Below are positions 36,374 through 45,287 of a stretch of 64,000 bases of DNA, in pieces. The DNA is taken from assembly GCF_002940685.1 (NCBI RefSeq), contig NZ_PNFP01000003.1:372001-436000 (forward strand). Direction: 5' to 3'. Both the position numbers and the translations under genes were made by a program. Numbering within the stretch: the first letter of the stretch is position 1; each line of letters starts with the position of its first letter. The notes below the pieces were generated by a model. It had not been told where the DNA came from. It did not search any database and saw nothing but the letters and a program-made list of their open reading frames with translations. The stretch is from Ensifer adhaerens. GTDB taxonomy: Bacteria; Pseudomonadota; Alphaproteobacteria; Rhizobiales; Rhizobiaceae.

Positions 36374-36478
36374 ATGCCCAAAGCGGTGCGCGATCTCTTG
36401 GGTATCGTGCCTGGTAGCAAGATAGAGTTCCGACGCACTCCGGATGGAAGCGCTGTCCAGCCCGATCTGACCGTCTGA
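36374..36478 (+). pseudogene. Truncated AbrB/MazE-type antitoxin fragment
   Basis: A 34-codon frame reads MPKAVRDLLGIVPGSKIEF followed by RRTPDGSAVQ, matching the SpoVT-AbrB DNA-binding domain of small antitoxins (usual core: VTIPKAVRDLLG). The N-terminal strand is missing (an in-frame TAA lies two codons upstream of the ATG) and the protein ends early, with no toxin gene following. It is best read as a relic of a toxin-antitoxin pair. Confidence 0.55.
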
Positions 36479-36666
36479 TGCTGTGTTCTGGGCACCAACC
36501 GCATGAACCCCGACTCTTGGGCGTGGTGCCAGCGGGGTACCGAAAGACTGGGACTGCTTTTCGTCCGCCTGCAGCACTGCATCGGTTTCAGCCAGCCACT
36601 TTAAGTCTGCCTTAAGGTAGCGGGCTGATCGCTCCGCCCTCGATATAGGACGGGGACGCAAGAACG

Positions 36667-38475
36667 ATGCGGAAAACAAGCCTGCTGGCACTGGTTTGGG
36701 TTTTGATTGCGGCAATCCTGCCAGCGCGGGCGCTCGAAGCGCCCCTGCCGATGGATGAGGCCTTCGTGCCTGCGATCGCCAGGCAAGAAGACGGCCGGCT
36801 GACGATCACATGGTCGATCGCCGAGGGATACTACCTCTACAGGGACTTCCTGGCAGCGGAAGATGACGGCAACCGGCCGGTCGCCCTGCAAACCGAGCAG
36901 GGCACTGTCAAGGACGACCCGGGCTTCGGCACAACCGAGGTCTATTACCAGAAGGCTTCCGCGTGGATCGCCAACGCGCCTCAGGCCATCCGCCTGACCT
37001 ATCAGGGTTGCCAGGATGGCGGGCTGTGCTATCCGCCGACAACGCGGACGATCGATACCGTTGCCATGATCATCGGCAAGCCGGTCAGCGGTTTTGCGTT
37101 TGCACCGGCCAAGGACGCGCGCCCGGCGGAAAGGACGGATGCAGGGTTTGCCATCGCAGCGGACAACGGCGAAACGGCGGTCGATCGGCTCATGTCCGGT
37201 GGCGGCCTTGCGCTGCTTCTTGCCGGCTTTCTCGGCTTCGGCCTGCTGCTTGCCTTCACGCCCTGCGTCTTCCCGATGTATCCGATCGTTGCCGCCATGC
37301 TTGCGCGCGAGGGAGAGGGGCTGACGGCCGGACGCGGGCTCATGCTCGCATCCGCCTACGTGCTGGCGCTCGCTTCCGCCTTCGGGCTCCTCGGCATCGC
37401 AGCCGCGTGGTCTGGGCAGAACCTGCAGATCGTACTGCAATCGCCCGTCGCGATCGGCGTGATCGCCGCACTGTTCGTCCTGCTGGCGCTCTCCAGCTTC
37501 GGGCTCTTCCACGTCAAGCTGCCGGCAATGATCGGCAACCGCCTGAACGGCGGCAGGCAGAGGGGCGGTTCGGTCAGCGCAACCGCGCTGCTCGGCTTTT
37601 CCTCTGCCTTCCTCATCGGCCCCTGTGTGACCGCACCGCTTGCCGGCGCCCTTCTCTACATTGCCCGGACGGGTGACATTGTAGTCGGCGCACTCGCCCT
37701 CTTCGCTCTTGGCCTTGGCAAGGGCATCCCGCTGATCATCATGGCGACGATCGGCGGCAAGGCGCTGCCGCGCGCCGGCGCGTGGATGGAAAGTGTCCGG
37801 CACGTCTTCGGTTTCGCCTTCCTGGGAACCGCGCTATGGCTTGCGACGCCGCTGGTGCCGGATCGTTTGCTCCTTCTGCCCTGGGCCGTACTGGCCCTTG
37901 CCTTCGGAATCTACGCGGGTGCTTTCGACGGGTTGCGGCCCACACGCGGCTACGGCGTGCTGGCGCGCTTGGCCGCCGTCGTCTCCGTGCTTTGGGGCAG
38001 TCTCCTGCTGGTGGGCTTCGGCCTTGGAGCAAGCGATCCGCTCACACCGCTCGGCCCGCTCAAGGGGGCGGCGGGAGTTGGGCAGGCAACCGCCATCCAG
38101 AAGTCGGATTTCACCAAGGTCGGGTCCGCCGGTGCGCTCGCCCGCTTCCTCGACGCCGCAACAGCAGACAAGCAGCCCAGCCTCGTCTACGTCACCGCCG
38201 ACTGGTGCGTCACCTGCCGCACGATCGAGCGATCCGTGTTGACGGCGCCTGATGTCATCGCCCAGCTCAACGGTGTCCGGCTGGCAAGCCTCGACGTCAG
38301 CACCCTCGACGCGGAGAATGACGCGCTCATGCGTTCACTTGCCGTCGTCGGTCCACCAACCATGATCTTCTTCGGCCGCAGCAAAGAGGAGGTCCCCGGC
38401 ACGCGCCTCGTCGGAGACGTCACGCCCGCCTCACTTGCGGACGCGGCACGGCTCGTAAAGGGCGACGCGCGATGA
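36667..38475 (+). CDS. dsbD: Thiol:disulfide interchange protein DsbD (ScsB-like)
   Basis: A 602-residue inner-membrane reductase that moves electrons from cytoplasmic thioredoxin to periplasmic proteins. A Sec signal peptide ends near residue 23. The alpha domain holds Cys115 and Cys121 (GCQDGGLC), the membrane beta domain Cys200 (FTPCVFPMYP) and Cys321 (IGPCVTAPLAG) among about eight segments, and the C-terminal gamma domain CVTC at 515-518. All six redox cysteines are therefore in place. It is followed by two more thioredoxin-fold proteins in the same operon, an arrangement like the Scs copper-stress system. Confidence 0.92.
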   Translation: MRKTSLLALVWVLIAAILPARALEAPLPMDEAFVPAIARQEDGRLTITWSIAEGYYLYRDFLAAEDDGNRPVALQTEQGTVKDDPGFGTTEVYYQKASAWIANAPQAIRLTYQGCQDGGLCYPPTTRTIDTVAMIIGKPVSGFAFAPAKDARPAERTDAGFAIAADNGETAVDRLMSGGGLALLLAGFLGFGLLLAFTPCVFPMYPIVAAMLAREGEGLTAGRGLMLASAYVLALASAFGLLGIAAAWSGQNLQIVLQSPVAIGVIAALFVLLALSSFGLFHVKLPAMIGNRLNGGRQRGGSVSATALLGFSSAFLIGPCVTAPLAGALLYIARTGDIVVGALALFALGLGKGIPLIIMATIGGKALPRAGAWMESVRHVFGFAFLGTALWLATPLVPDRLLLLPWAVLALAFGIYAGAFDGLRPTRGYGVLARLAAVVSVLWGSLLLVGFGLGASDPLTPLGPLKGAAGVGQATAIQKSDFTKVGSAGALARFLDAATADKQPSLVYVTADWCVTCRTIERSVLTAPDVIAQLNGVRLASLDVSTLDAENDALMRSLAVVGPPTMIFFGRSKEEVPGTRLVGDVTPASLADAARLVKGDAR

Positions 38476-39296
38476 ATGCCGTCGCAATAGGTCCCTTCGC
38501 CTTTTCCGCCGATCGCTTGTCGGTGATCGCCGGACTGATCGTCTTCATGATCGCCGGCTCCCTCCTTGCCGCCCGCGTCGACAACCGGCTGGACAGGTTT
38601 ACGACGGTCGCGACGCTTCTCGGCGTTGCCGGCGCACGGGCCGGGCATGTGCTTGCCCATGCCGAGAGCTTCCTGCAGGAGCCGCTGCGTGTCCTTGCCA
38701 TCTGGCAGGGCGGCTTCTCTGCGACGGGCGGCTTCATCGGCGTTTTCCTCGCCGCCGTGATACTTTGGCGCAATGCACCGAAAGCTGCCCCCTGGGCGCT
38801 CTTGCCGCTCGCGGCCGGCCTCTTCGTGTGGGTCGTCGTTACCACGCTCACCGATGGCGGCGCTGCGCCCCGCGCCCCGGAAACGTCCTATGCCGTTCTC
38901 TCGTCGGACGAGACCCTTGCCATCGCCGAGCGCAAGGGCCGTCCGGCGGTTCTCAATCTCTGGGCAAGCTGGTGCCCGCCCTGCCGACGGGAAATGCCGA
39001 TGATGGCGGAGATGGCCGGAAGCAATCCGGACGTCGACTTTCTCTTCGCTAACCAGGGCGAAAGCCGCGGGGTGATCGCCGCCTATCTCAGCCAAACCGG
39101 CGTCGACCTGGAAACCATCCTTCTCGACCCTTTTTCAGACCTGTCCCGGCATTACGGCGCAATCGGCCTGCCCGCTACGCTTTTCATCAACCCGGACGGC
39201 ACGCTTGCCGCCACGCATCTCGGCGAAATCTCGCGCGAGACAATCGCCGAGCGGCTCGCCGGCCTTTCATCTGAGGGCAGGAAACGGACAGAATGA
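38472..39296 (+). CDS. Lgt-like membrane domain fused to TlpA-type thioredoxin
   Basis: A 274-residue protein starting as an ATGA overlap with dsbD. Residues about 1-128 form four membrane segments whose middle, GARAGHVLAHAESFLQEPL followed by AIWQGGFSATGGFIG, resembles the core of prolipoprotein diacylglyceryl transferase, but without the rest of that enzyme. Residues about 140-270 are a TlpA/ResA-like thioredoxin domain with WCPPC (Cys168, Cys171) and a cis-proline in GLPATLF. The thioredoxin part would face the periplasm and probably receives electrons from the adjacent DsbD (inference). Confidence 0.85.
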   Translation: MNAVAIGPFAFSADRLSVIAGLIVFMIAGSLLAARVDNRLDRFTTVATLLGVAGARAGHVLAHAESFLQEPLRVLAIWQGGFSATGGFIGVFLAAVILWRNAPKAAPWALLPLAAGLFVWVVVTTLTDGGAAPRAPETSYAVLSSDETLAIAERKGRPAVLNLWASWCPPCRREMPMMAEMAGSNPDVDFLFANQGESRGVIAAYLSQTGVDLETILLDPFSDLSRHYGAIGLPATLFINPDGTLAATHLGEISRETIAERLAGLSSEGRKRTE

Positions 39297-39414
39297 CAGC
39301 TCCAGTCCCTTCGGCTTGCGCCGCTTGCCTACGCAACGTGGTCCCTGCCGTCCACATCATCGGCGCGCGTGCCGACGTTTTCGGCTCTAATCCATCCGCA
39401 CAAGGAGACATCTG

Positions 39415-40023
39415 ATGCTCACCCGCAGAACCGTCCTGACCGCAACGGTCGCCACCACAGCCGCCGTGCTTGTCGGGAGTCGACCATCCTTCGCCCAGCA
39501 ATTGACCAAGGAGGAGGTGTTCTTCGACAAGGACGCGCCCGTCCTCGGCAACCCCAAGGGCGATGTCACCCTCGTCGAGTTCTTCGACTATCAGTGCCCC
39601 TACTGCAAGAAAGTGCATCCCACAGTCGAGAGCGTGGTCAAAGCCGACGGCAATGTGCGGCTCGTGCTGAAGGACTGGCCGATCCTGGGCGATGCCTCCG
39701 TCTTCGCCGCGCAAGCGGTGCTCGGAGCCGCCCAGATCGGCAAGTACCGGCTGGCGATGGAGGCGCTGATGAAAACCAAGGCGAGGCTCTCGCATGACGA
39801 TATCGAGAAGGCTCTGACCGAGGCGGATCTGTCGATGAAGGAGATAAGTGCTGCCGTGAACACGCACAATGCCAAGATTTCCGGACTGCTCGACCGCAAT
39901 TACAGTCAGGCACTCGCCTTCAATTTCGCCGGCACGCCGTCTTTCGTCATCGGTTCGGTGATTGTCCCAGGCGTTCTGGATGAAAAAGGACTGAAGAGCG
40001 CCATCGCCAAAGCCCGCGGCTGA
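39415..40023 (+). CDS. DsbA-like periplasmic thioredoxin-fold protein (ScsC-like)
   Basis: A 202-residue exported protein. The N-terminus has a twin arginine (TRRTVLTA) and cleavage near SFAQ. The DsbA fold shows CPYC (Cys61, Cys64) and the cis-proline loop GTPSFVIG (about 178). DsbG/ScsC-like proteins of this type act as oxidases or isomerases on periplasmic thiols. It is 118 bp downstream of the TlpA-like fusion and completes a three-gene redox set. Confidence 0.88.
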   Translation: MLTRRTVLTATVATTAAVLVGSRPSFAQQLTKEEVFFDKDAPVLGNPKGDVTLVEFFDYQCPYCKKVHPTVESVVKADGNVRLVLKDWPILGDASVFAAQAVLGAAQIGKYRLAMEALMKTKARLSHDDIEKALTEADLSMKEISAAVNTHNAKISGLLDRNYSQALAFNFAGTPSFVIGSVIVPGVLDEKGLKSAIAKARG

Positions 40024-40689
40024 ATCATGAATAATCCGAAAGTGGTGACTGCCCCTGATTAGGTAGACTATGCGCAAAACGTCATGCATTCCGCTCCTCA
40101 TTCGCAATACGCCAGAGGCCTTTCGATCGAAGATGTTGACTACCTTCCGGGCACGTCGATCGGCGCACTGAGGACCAGATCAAGATGAGACCCGACTTTG
40201 GTCGGTTTCGACACCAATGCCAATCCGCCGCCAACTCGAATAGAGCCGGACGAAAAAATGTGCGCGACAATGTTCTCGTCCTGTCGCAGGCGGCGGCCGA
40301 GGAACTGATCCGGGGGCGCCTGCCGGTCCAGCATGCGCGCGAGATCGGCGTTGCCGTCATCGACGCACCCGGCAGCAACGCAGAGACAACCCGCTCGGCG
40401 TTGGTCGCGGCCTATCCGATGGAGCAATTTAGCGATTTCGTATGTACTGAAGCCGCCTAGTCGGTTCGCGTTCGTCGGTTCGGCTTATGAAGCGGCCACT
40501 GCCAAGGCGGCCGCGACAGGTCTTACCGAGTGATCAGGACCGAGAGAGTTAGCGCCCGGGGGCGGCGCCGTTCGAATCTGGCGCCTTGATGGGAATCGAG
40601 CAACTGAGCCCGCTGTCACGTAGACGTCGGCCACCTTCGCGGTTGACCGCACAATCAGCGTGCGCGCGACGGAAAACACTTAGACGCCT
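40024..40689. other. 666-bp region without a recognisable gene
   Basis: Several short overlapping open frames occur on both strands but none has a good ribosome site or family motif. The composition and broken frames suggest decayed sequence between the disulfide operon and the convergent amino-acid operon. No RNA gene or repeat was identified. Confidence 0.45.
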
Positions 40690-41898
40690 TCAAGCCAGCA
40701 TATCCGTAATTCTTCGCGCAGAGCCAAGCGCGAGCGTCCATCCGAGCATGCCGTGTCCCGCATTAACATAGACGCCCCGGATTTTTCGAGATTGCGCGAT
40801 GATGGGCCGGGAAGATGGGGTCATGGGACGTTCGCCAGACCAGACATACTGCCATTCCGCCTGTCCGAAACAATCGGGCAGTACGGCACTCGCCGTTTCT
40901 CGCAGAACCGCAAGGCGATCCGCCGTAAAGCCAGCGCCGGGTCGTGCAAGATCAGCGAGACCGGCGACGCGAAAGCGGTCGCCAATTGCGGCGAAGGCAA
41001 GCTTGCGCTTCACGTCTGTCAGGCTGACCTGGGGAGCCCCTTCTCGCCATGGCACTGTCAGGGAGTACCCGGCGACGGGCTGGATCGATCGCGCTTCCGG
41101 CAAGTCCGCGACAAGGGCGCGGATCAGCGGCCCGACCGTGACGATGGCGGCATCGACCGGTAGCGGATCGCGATCGGCAAACCGAACAGCCGTCAGCTGC
41201 CTCCTATGCCGCTCGAACCCCGCAACCCTTCGGCCGAAGCATACGGAAACGCCGAAATTTTTGGTAATGACCGCCGTAAGCTGGCGGCAGAAGGCCGCCG
41301 CGTCGCCAAGCGCATCATCGGGCGTATAGACGGCGCCGGAGATCTCGTCCTGATACGCTTTCAGCGCTGGCTCCACGGCCTCGGCTTCCGGTCGCGACAG
41401 CATGCGCTGGTCGATGCCTATCTGCCTTTTGCGTTCCACGGTTGGACGCGCGGCGCAAAAGCTTGCCTTATCCGGATAGAGATGCAGCTTGCCGGCGATG
41501 CGGTAGTCGAAGACGATGGCCGTCTCCGACAAGAGCAACGCCATTTCCTGGCGGGATTGCTCGGCAAGCGCCAGAATGTCCCGTGTATTGTGCCACCACC
41601 GCGTGGAGGGCATGTTGGCAAGAAACCGAAGCCCCCAGAGCAGGAAGTCCGGATCGAGCCGCAGGCGGATGCGAAACGCGGGATCGCGCCCGGCAAGAAT
41701 AGCAGGCAAATGTTTCAGCAATGCGGGCGAGGCCATGGCATCGCCATAGGCCCAGGAGAGCTGCGCCGCATTGCCGGCGCTTGCACCTCTTCCCGGCTCC
41801 GTTTCCATATCGATCAGCGTGACGCGATGTCCCGCCCGCGCCAGCAGATAAGCAGAGGAAACACCGACCACCCCGGCCCCGACAACAGCGATACGCAT
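40690..41898 (-). CDS. D-amino-acid-dehydrogenase-like FAD oxidoreductase
   Basis: A 402-residue flavoprotein of the DadA/DAO family. An N-terminal Rossmann motif MRIAVVGAGVVGVSSAYLLA binds FAD, and the DadA-typical GRGASAGNAAQLSWAYGDAM follows. A C-terminal segment YVNAGHGMLGWTLA closes the FAD site. It oxidises an amino acid to an imino acid, probably passing electrons to quinones. The start at 41898 lies 4 bp after the amidotransferase-RidA stop with a GGAGG site. As the last gene of an amino acid uptake operon it is probably the catabolic step, and the RidA domain next door would hydrolyse the imine made. Confidence 0.87.
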   Translation of the reverse strand: MRIAVVGAGVVGVSSAYLLARAGHRVTLIDMETEPGRGASAGNAAQLSWAYGDAMASPALLKHLPAILAGRDPAFRIRLRLDPDFLLWGLRFLANMPSTRWWHNTRDILALAEQSRQEMALLLSETAIVFDYRIAGKLHLYPDKASFCAARPTVERKRQIGIDQRMLSRPEAEAVEPALKAYQDEISGAVYTPDDALGDAAAFCRQLTAVITKNFGVSVCFGRRVAGFERHRRQLTAVRFADRDPLPVDAAIVTVGPLIRALVADLPEARSIQPVAGYSLTVPWREGAPQVSLTDVKRKLAFAAIGDRFRVAGLADLARPGAGFTADRLAVLRETASAVLPDCFGQAEWQYVWSGERPMTPSSRPIIAQSRKIRGVYVNAGHGMLGWTLALGSARRITDMLA

Positions 41899-41902
41899 CG
41901 CG

Positions 41903-43102
41903 TCAGGCCTCCGCTTCGCTGACAAGAGCCGTCAGTTCGATCTCCACCGGCGCGCCGCGCGGCAACGATCCGACGCCGACCGCAATGCGCGCATGAGGCC
42001 AGCAGTGCGGATACATTTCCCGCAGCAACTGCGATGCGCCGTCGATCACCGCACCATGCTGGGTGAAATCGGGGGCAGCGGCCACGTAACCCGCGAGCCG
42101 CACGAAGCCTCTCACCCGATCGAGCTTTCCGGCGATGCACTCCAGCTGCGCCAGTGCGTTGAGAAGCGCCCAGCGCGCGCATTCGCGCCCCTCCTCGAGC
42201 GAGACATCCCTTCCCAAATGGCCGGTCCTGAGAACGACCTTGTCCTTCAGGGGCACCTGGCCGGATACGGTCACGATCTCGCCAGACCTGATTGCACCAA
42301 CAAAGGAGCCGGGAGGTGCGGAGGCCTCCGGCAAGGCGAGGCCGAGCGCGGCAAGGCGTGCGCGCACGGAACATGCGGCTTCGGGCGTAACATCCGTCGC
42401 GGCCCGCGTGGCGCTCCGCGACACGAACATGCGAAAGATTGCGCGATCGAAATCCGTGAGGCGATACTCAGGGTGCCATTGAATGCCAAGGCATAGGCCC
42501 GGTGTTTCTCCCTCGAAAGCCTCGATCACTCCGTCTTGGGCACGCGCAACGACACGGAACCGGCCGACCCCGGTCAGGGCATGACGATGCAGGCTGTTCA
42601 CGGTTGCCTCGGCGCCGCCGAGAATGCCGGCAAGCGCACTTCCCGGTTCCACCGATATTTCGTGGGCCAGCCGATCCGGCACCGCGGTTGGCATGTGTTC
42701 GACAACTTCTGCACCAGGACCGGGCAGGCTCCTTGAAAAGGTGCCGCCCAACCATTCTCCGATGAGCTGCATACCGTGGCATATGCCGAGAATGGGCTTT
42801 CCAGCCTTTACCGCATGTTCGACAAGTCTCAGTTCGAATGAACGCCGTTCCGCCTCCCCGTCTGCGCCAGGGATCGTCCCTGTGATCACCACACCGTCGG
42901 CGAGATCGAGTGCGGCGGCGATCGCCTCTGTCTCATAGGGCAATATCAGCGGAATCCCGCCTGCCTCGCTGATCGCTTCGGCGTAGTTTGCCCGCACCGC
43001 ATAGGTCTTCTCGCTCGCGATGCCGGCCGGATTCTCGATGTCGGGGGTCATCAGGATCACGGGGCATCGTGTCCTGCCGCCCTCTTGTGCGGAAGAAGTC
43101 AT
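41903..43102 (-). CDS. Glutamine amidotransferase (peptidase C26) fused to RidA domain
   Basis: A 399-residue two-domain protein. Residues about 10-228 are a class I glutamine amidotransferase of the gamma-glutamyl-GABA hydrolase (PuuD-like) group, with nucleophile Cys108 in GICHGMQ and His210/Glu212 in QWHPEY. Residues about 262-395 are a YjgF/RidA domain (VTVSGQVPLKDKV); it keeps an Arg near 372 (HARIAV) and a Glu near 389 that correspond to the imine-deaminase residues of RidA. The fusion would hydrolyse a gamma-glutamyl bond and deal with a reactive imine. It sits between the amino acid permease and the FAD amino acid dehydrogenase. Confidence 0.87.
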   Translation of the reverse strand: MTSSAQEGGRTRCPVILMTPDIENPAGIASEKTYAVRANYAEAISEAGGIPLILPYETEAIAAALDLADGVVITGTIPGADGEAERRSFELRLVEHAVKAGKPILGICHGMQLIGEWLGGTFSRSLPGPGAEVVEHMPTAVPDRLAHEISVEPGSALAGILGGAEATVNSLHRHALTGVGRFRVVARAQDGVIEAFEGETPGLCLGIQWHPEYRLTDFDRAIFRMFVSRSATRAATDVTPEAACSVRARLAALGLALPEASAPPGSFVGAIRSGEIVTVSGQVPLKDKVVLRTGHLGRDVSLEEGRECARWALLNALAQLECIAGKLDRVRGFVRLAGYVAAAPDFTQHGAVIDGASQLLREMYPHCWPHARIAVGVGSLPRGAPVEIELTALVSEAEA

Positions 43103-43125
43103 TGTTTCGTGTCTTTCGATGGAGG

Positions 43126-43788
43126 CTAACGGCTGGCGCGAGGCGCAAGACGCTTGGAGAGGAGTGAAAACGGCCAGGCGATGAGGAAGTAGCAGAGCCC
43201 CACCGCCACGTAGATCTGCAGGGGCAGGAAATACTCCGTCGCCATTGCCCGGCCCGTCAGTACCAATTCGTCCACCGTGATCAGAGAAGCGAGCGAGGAA
43301 TCCTTGAGCAACGAGACGAAGGTGACGATGAGCGGAGCAAGGCTGATGCGCACGACCTGCGGCAGGACGATCAGCGTGAAGCTCTGGTACGGCGTGAAGC
43401 CGACGGAGAGCGCCGCCTCACGCTGACCTGCAGGAACGGCCATCAGGCCTGCACGAAAAAGCTCCGCCACCTGTGCGGCAAAGGCAAGCGCCAGGCCGAG
43501 AACGGCAGCGGTGAAGGCATCGAGTGTGACGCCGATACCCGGCAACCCGAAATAGAGGAGGAACAGAATGGCGAGGAGCGGCACGCCCCGAACGGCAACG
43601 ACATAGAGGGCCACGGCGCGCTGAAGCGCCCGCCAACGGCTATTGCGGCAGGCCGCCAGCAAGAGGCCAAACGCCAGCGACAACGCAAATCCTGAGATCG
43701 AAAGCAGGGCTGTATTGCCCATCGCCTCCAAAAGCAGTGGCAACCATTCCCCGGCATGCTCGGCATAGGGTTCAATGAAACTGGTCAC
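43126..43788 (-). CDS. Polar amino acid ABC transporter permease
   Basis: A 220-residue HisM/GlnP-type permease with about five membrane segments. The family loop is seen as ELFRAGLMAVPAGQREAALSVGFTP. It starts at GTG 43788 within a GTGA overlap with the partner permease, so the two are translationally coupled. With the permease at 43785, the ATPase and the binding protein it forms one importer. Confidence 0.9.
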   Translation of the reverse strand: MTSFIEPYAEHAGEWLPLLLEAMGNTALLSISGFALSLAFGLLLAACRNSRWRALQRAVALYVVAVRGVPLLAILFLLYFGLPGIGVTLDAFTAAVLGLALAFAAQVAELFRAGLMAVPAGQREAALSVGFTPYQSFTLIVLPQVVRISLAPLIVTFVSLLKDSSLASLITVDELVLTGRAMATEYFLPLQIYVAVGLCYFLIAWPFSLLSKRLAPRASR

Positions 43789-44444
43789 GTCTTTACCCTC
43801 CCATACCGCGCCTCGAGCATTCGGATCGCCTGCATCAGCGGCAAGGAAATGGCGAGATAGAGCACGGCGACAGTGGTGTAGATCAGGGTCGTCTGGAATG
43901 AAGAAGTCACCATGGATCGTGCGTAGAACATGATCTCGGGCGCGGCGATCGCAGACACGATCGACGTATCCTTGAGCAGTTGCACGGCATAGTTTCCAAG
44001 CGAAGGCAGCGCGATACGCATGGCCTGCGGGGTGAGGATGTCGCTGATCGCCTGAAGAGGGGTGAGGCCGACAGCGAGTGCCGCTTCACGCTGGCCCTTC
44101 GGCAATGCCGCGAAACCGGCCCGAAACAGGTCGCAGGTTACCGCGCCGCCGATCAGCCCCAGGCCGAGGATCGCCGCAGTGATGGACGAGAGCCGCAACC
44201 CGAGGCTCGCCAGCCCGAAATAGAGAATGAAGAGATGGGTGAGCGCCGGAATGTTGCGCATGACCTCGCAGTAGGCGTCGATCAAAGCATGCAACATAGG
44301 GCTCTTTGCGAACTGCCGCACGAGGGCGAGAAGGAAACCGAGCGAAACGCTGAGAAGGAGGGAGGCCAGGGTAACGGCGATGGTGATGCCCGCGCCGGCA
44401 AGCAGCCCCTCCAGTATCAAGGTGAAGGTCGATAGTGCGCTCAC
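43785..44444 (-). CDS. Polar amino acid ABC transporter permease
   Basis: A 219-residue HisQ/GlnP-type permease; loop DLFRAGFAALPKGQREAALA is diagnostic. It starts at a GTG (44444) preceded by GAGGGA, 10 bp after the ATPase stop. About five membrane segments. Confidence 0.9.
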   Translation of the reverse strand: MSALSTFTLILEGLLAGAGITIAVTLASLLLSVSLGFLLALVRQFAKSPMLHALIDAYCEVMRNIPALTHLFILYFGLASLGLRLSSITAAILGLGLIGGAVTCDLFRAGFAALPKGQREAALAVGLTPLQAISDILTPQAMRIALPSLGNYAVQLLKDTSIVSAIAAPEIMFYARSMVTSSFQTTLIYTTVAVLYLAISLPLMQAIRMLEARYGRVKT

Positions 44445-44454
44445 GACATGTCCC

Positions 44455-45207
44455 TCAATGCCGGATCTGGCGGAGAAAAGCCTGTGTTCGCGGCTCCCGC
44501 GGAGTGAGGATCAGCTCGCGGGCCGGCCCCTCTTCGACGATCCTGCCGCCATCGAGAAAGAGCACGCGGTCGGCGATGTCGCGAGCAAACGCAATCTCGT
44601 GCGTCACGATGATCATGGTGCGCCCTTCCAAAGCCAGTTCCTCCATCACTTTCAGTACTTCGTGCACCAGTTCCGGATCGAGCGCGGAGGTCGGTTCATC
44701 GAACAACATCAGCTTGGGCTTCTGGGCCAGCGCTCGTGCGATCGCGACGCGCTGCTGCTGGCCGCCGGAAAGCTCCAGCGGCGAAGCATCGGCACGATGG
44801 GTCATATGGACCTTCGCGAGCATCTCGAGCGCGAGTTCCCGCGCTTCTTTCGCCGGAAGACCCCGCACTTTGCGTGCCGCAATCGCCACGTTTTCGGTGA
44901 CGGAGAGGTGCGGCCAGAGATTGAAGAGCTGGAAGACCATACCCATCTCAGCCCTTTGCGGCGCGAGCTGCCGGTCATTCATCGGCCGGTCGTGTCGAAC
45001 GCCGATCCTTTCACCGTCGAGCCGAACCTCGCCGGCACTCGGTTTTTCGAGAAAATTGAGACACCTGAGGCAGGTCGACTTGCCTGACCCGGAGGGGCCG
45101 ATCAGGGCGATCTTTTCGCCCGGCGCCACGTCGAAATCGATGCCCTTGAGAACCTCGACCGCGCCATAGCTCTTGGTGAGACCCGTCACGCTCAGAAGCG
45201 GGTTCAT
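44455..45207 (-). CDS. Polar amino acid ABC transporter ATP-binding protein
   Basis: A 250-residue GlnQ/HisP-type ATPase. Walker A GPSGSGKST (about 37-45), Q-loop FQLFNLWPHL, signature LSGGQQQR, Walker B LMLFDEPTSAL and switch His in IIVTHEIAFA are all present. The frame is open upstream, but ATG 45207 with an AGGGGAA site gives the normal length. Confidence 0.92.
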   Translation of the reverse strand: MNPLLSVTGLTKSYGAVEVLKGIDFDVAPGEKIALIGPSGSGKSTCLRCLNFLEKPSAGEVRLDGERIGVRHDRPMNDRQLAPQRAEMGMVFQLFNLWPHLSVTENVAIAARKVRGLPAKEARELALEMLAKVHMTHRADASPLELSGGQQQRVAIARALAQKPKLMLFDEPTSALDPELVHEVLKVMEELALEGRTMIIVTHEIAFARDIADRVLFLDGGRIVEEGPARELILTPREPRTQAFLRQIRH

Positions 45208-45287
45208 GGGATTCCCCTTTGATTGTTCGTTTATCGCGGCTGCATTGGGCGGTGGCCGGAGAAGCGACAACCGCCCAGGCCCATGGG

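Noticed and set aside
40140-40460. Overlapping open frames on both strands after the DsbA-like gene
   Set aside because: Neither translation shows a recognisable domain or start signal; treated as unassigned DNA.
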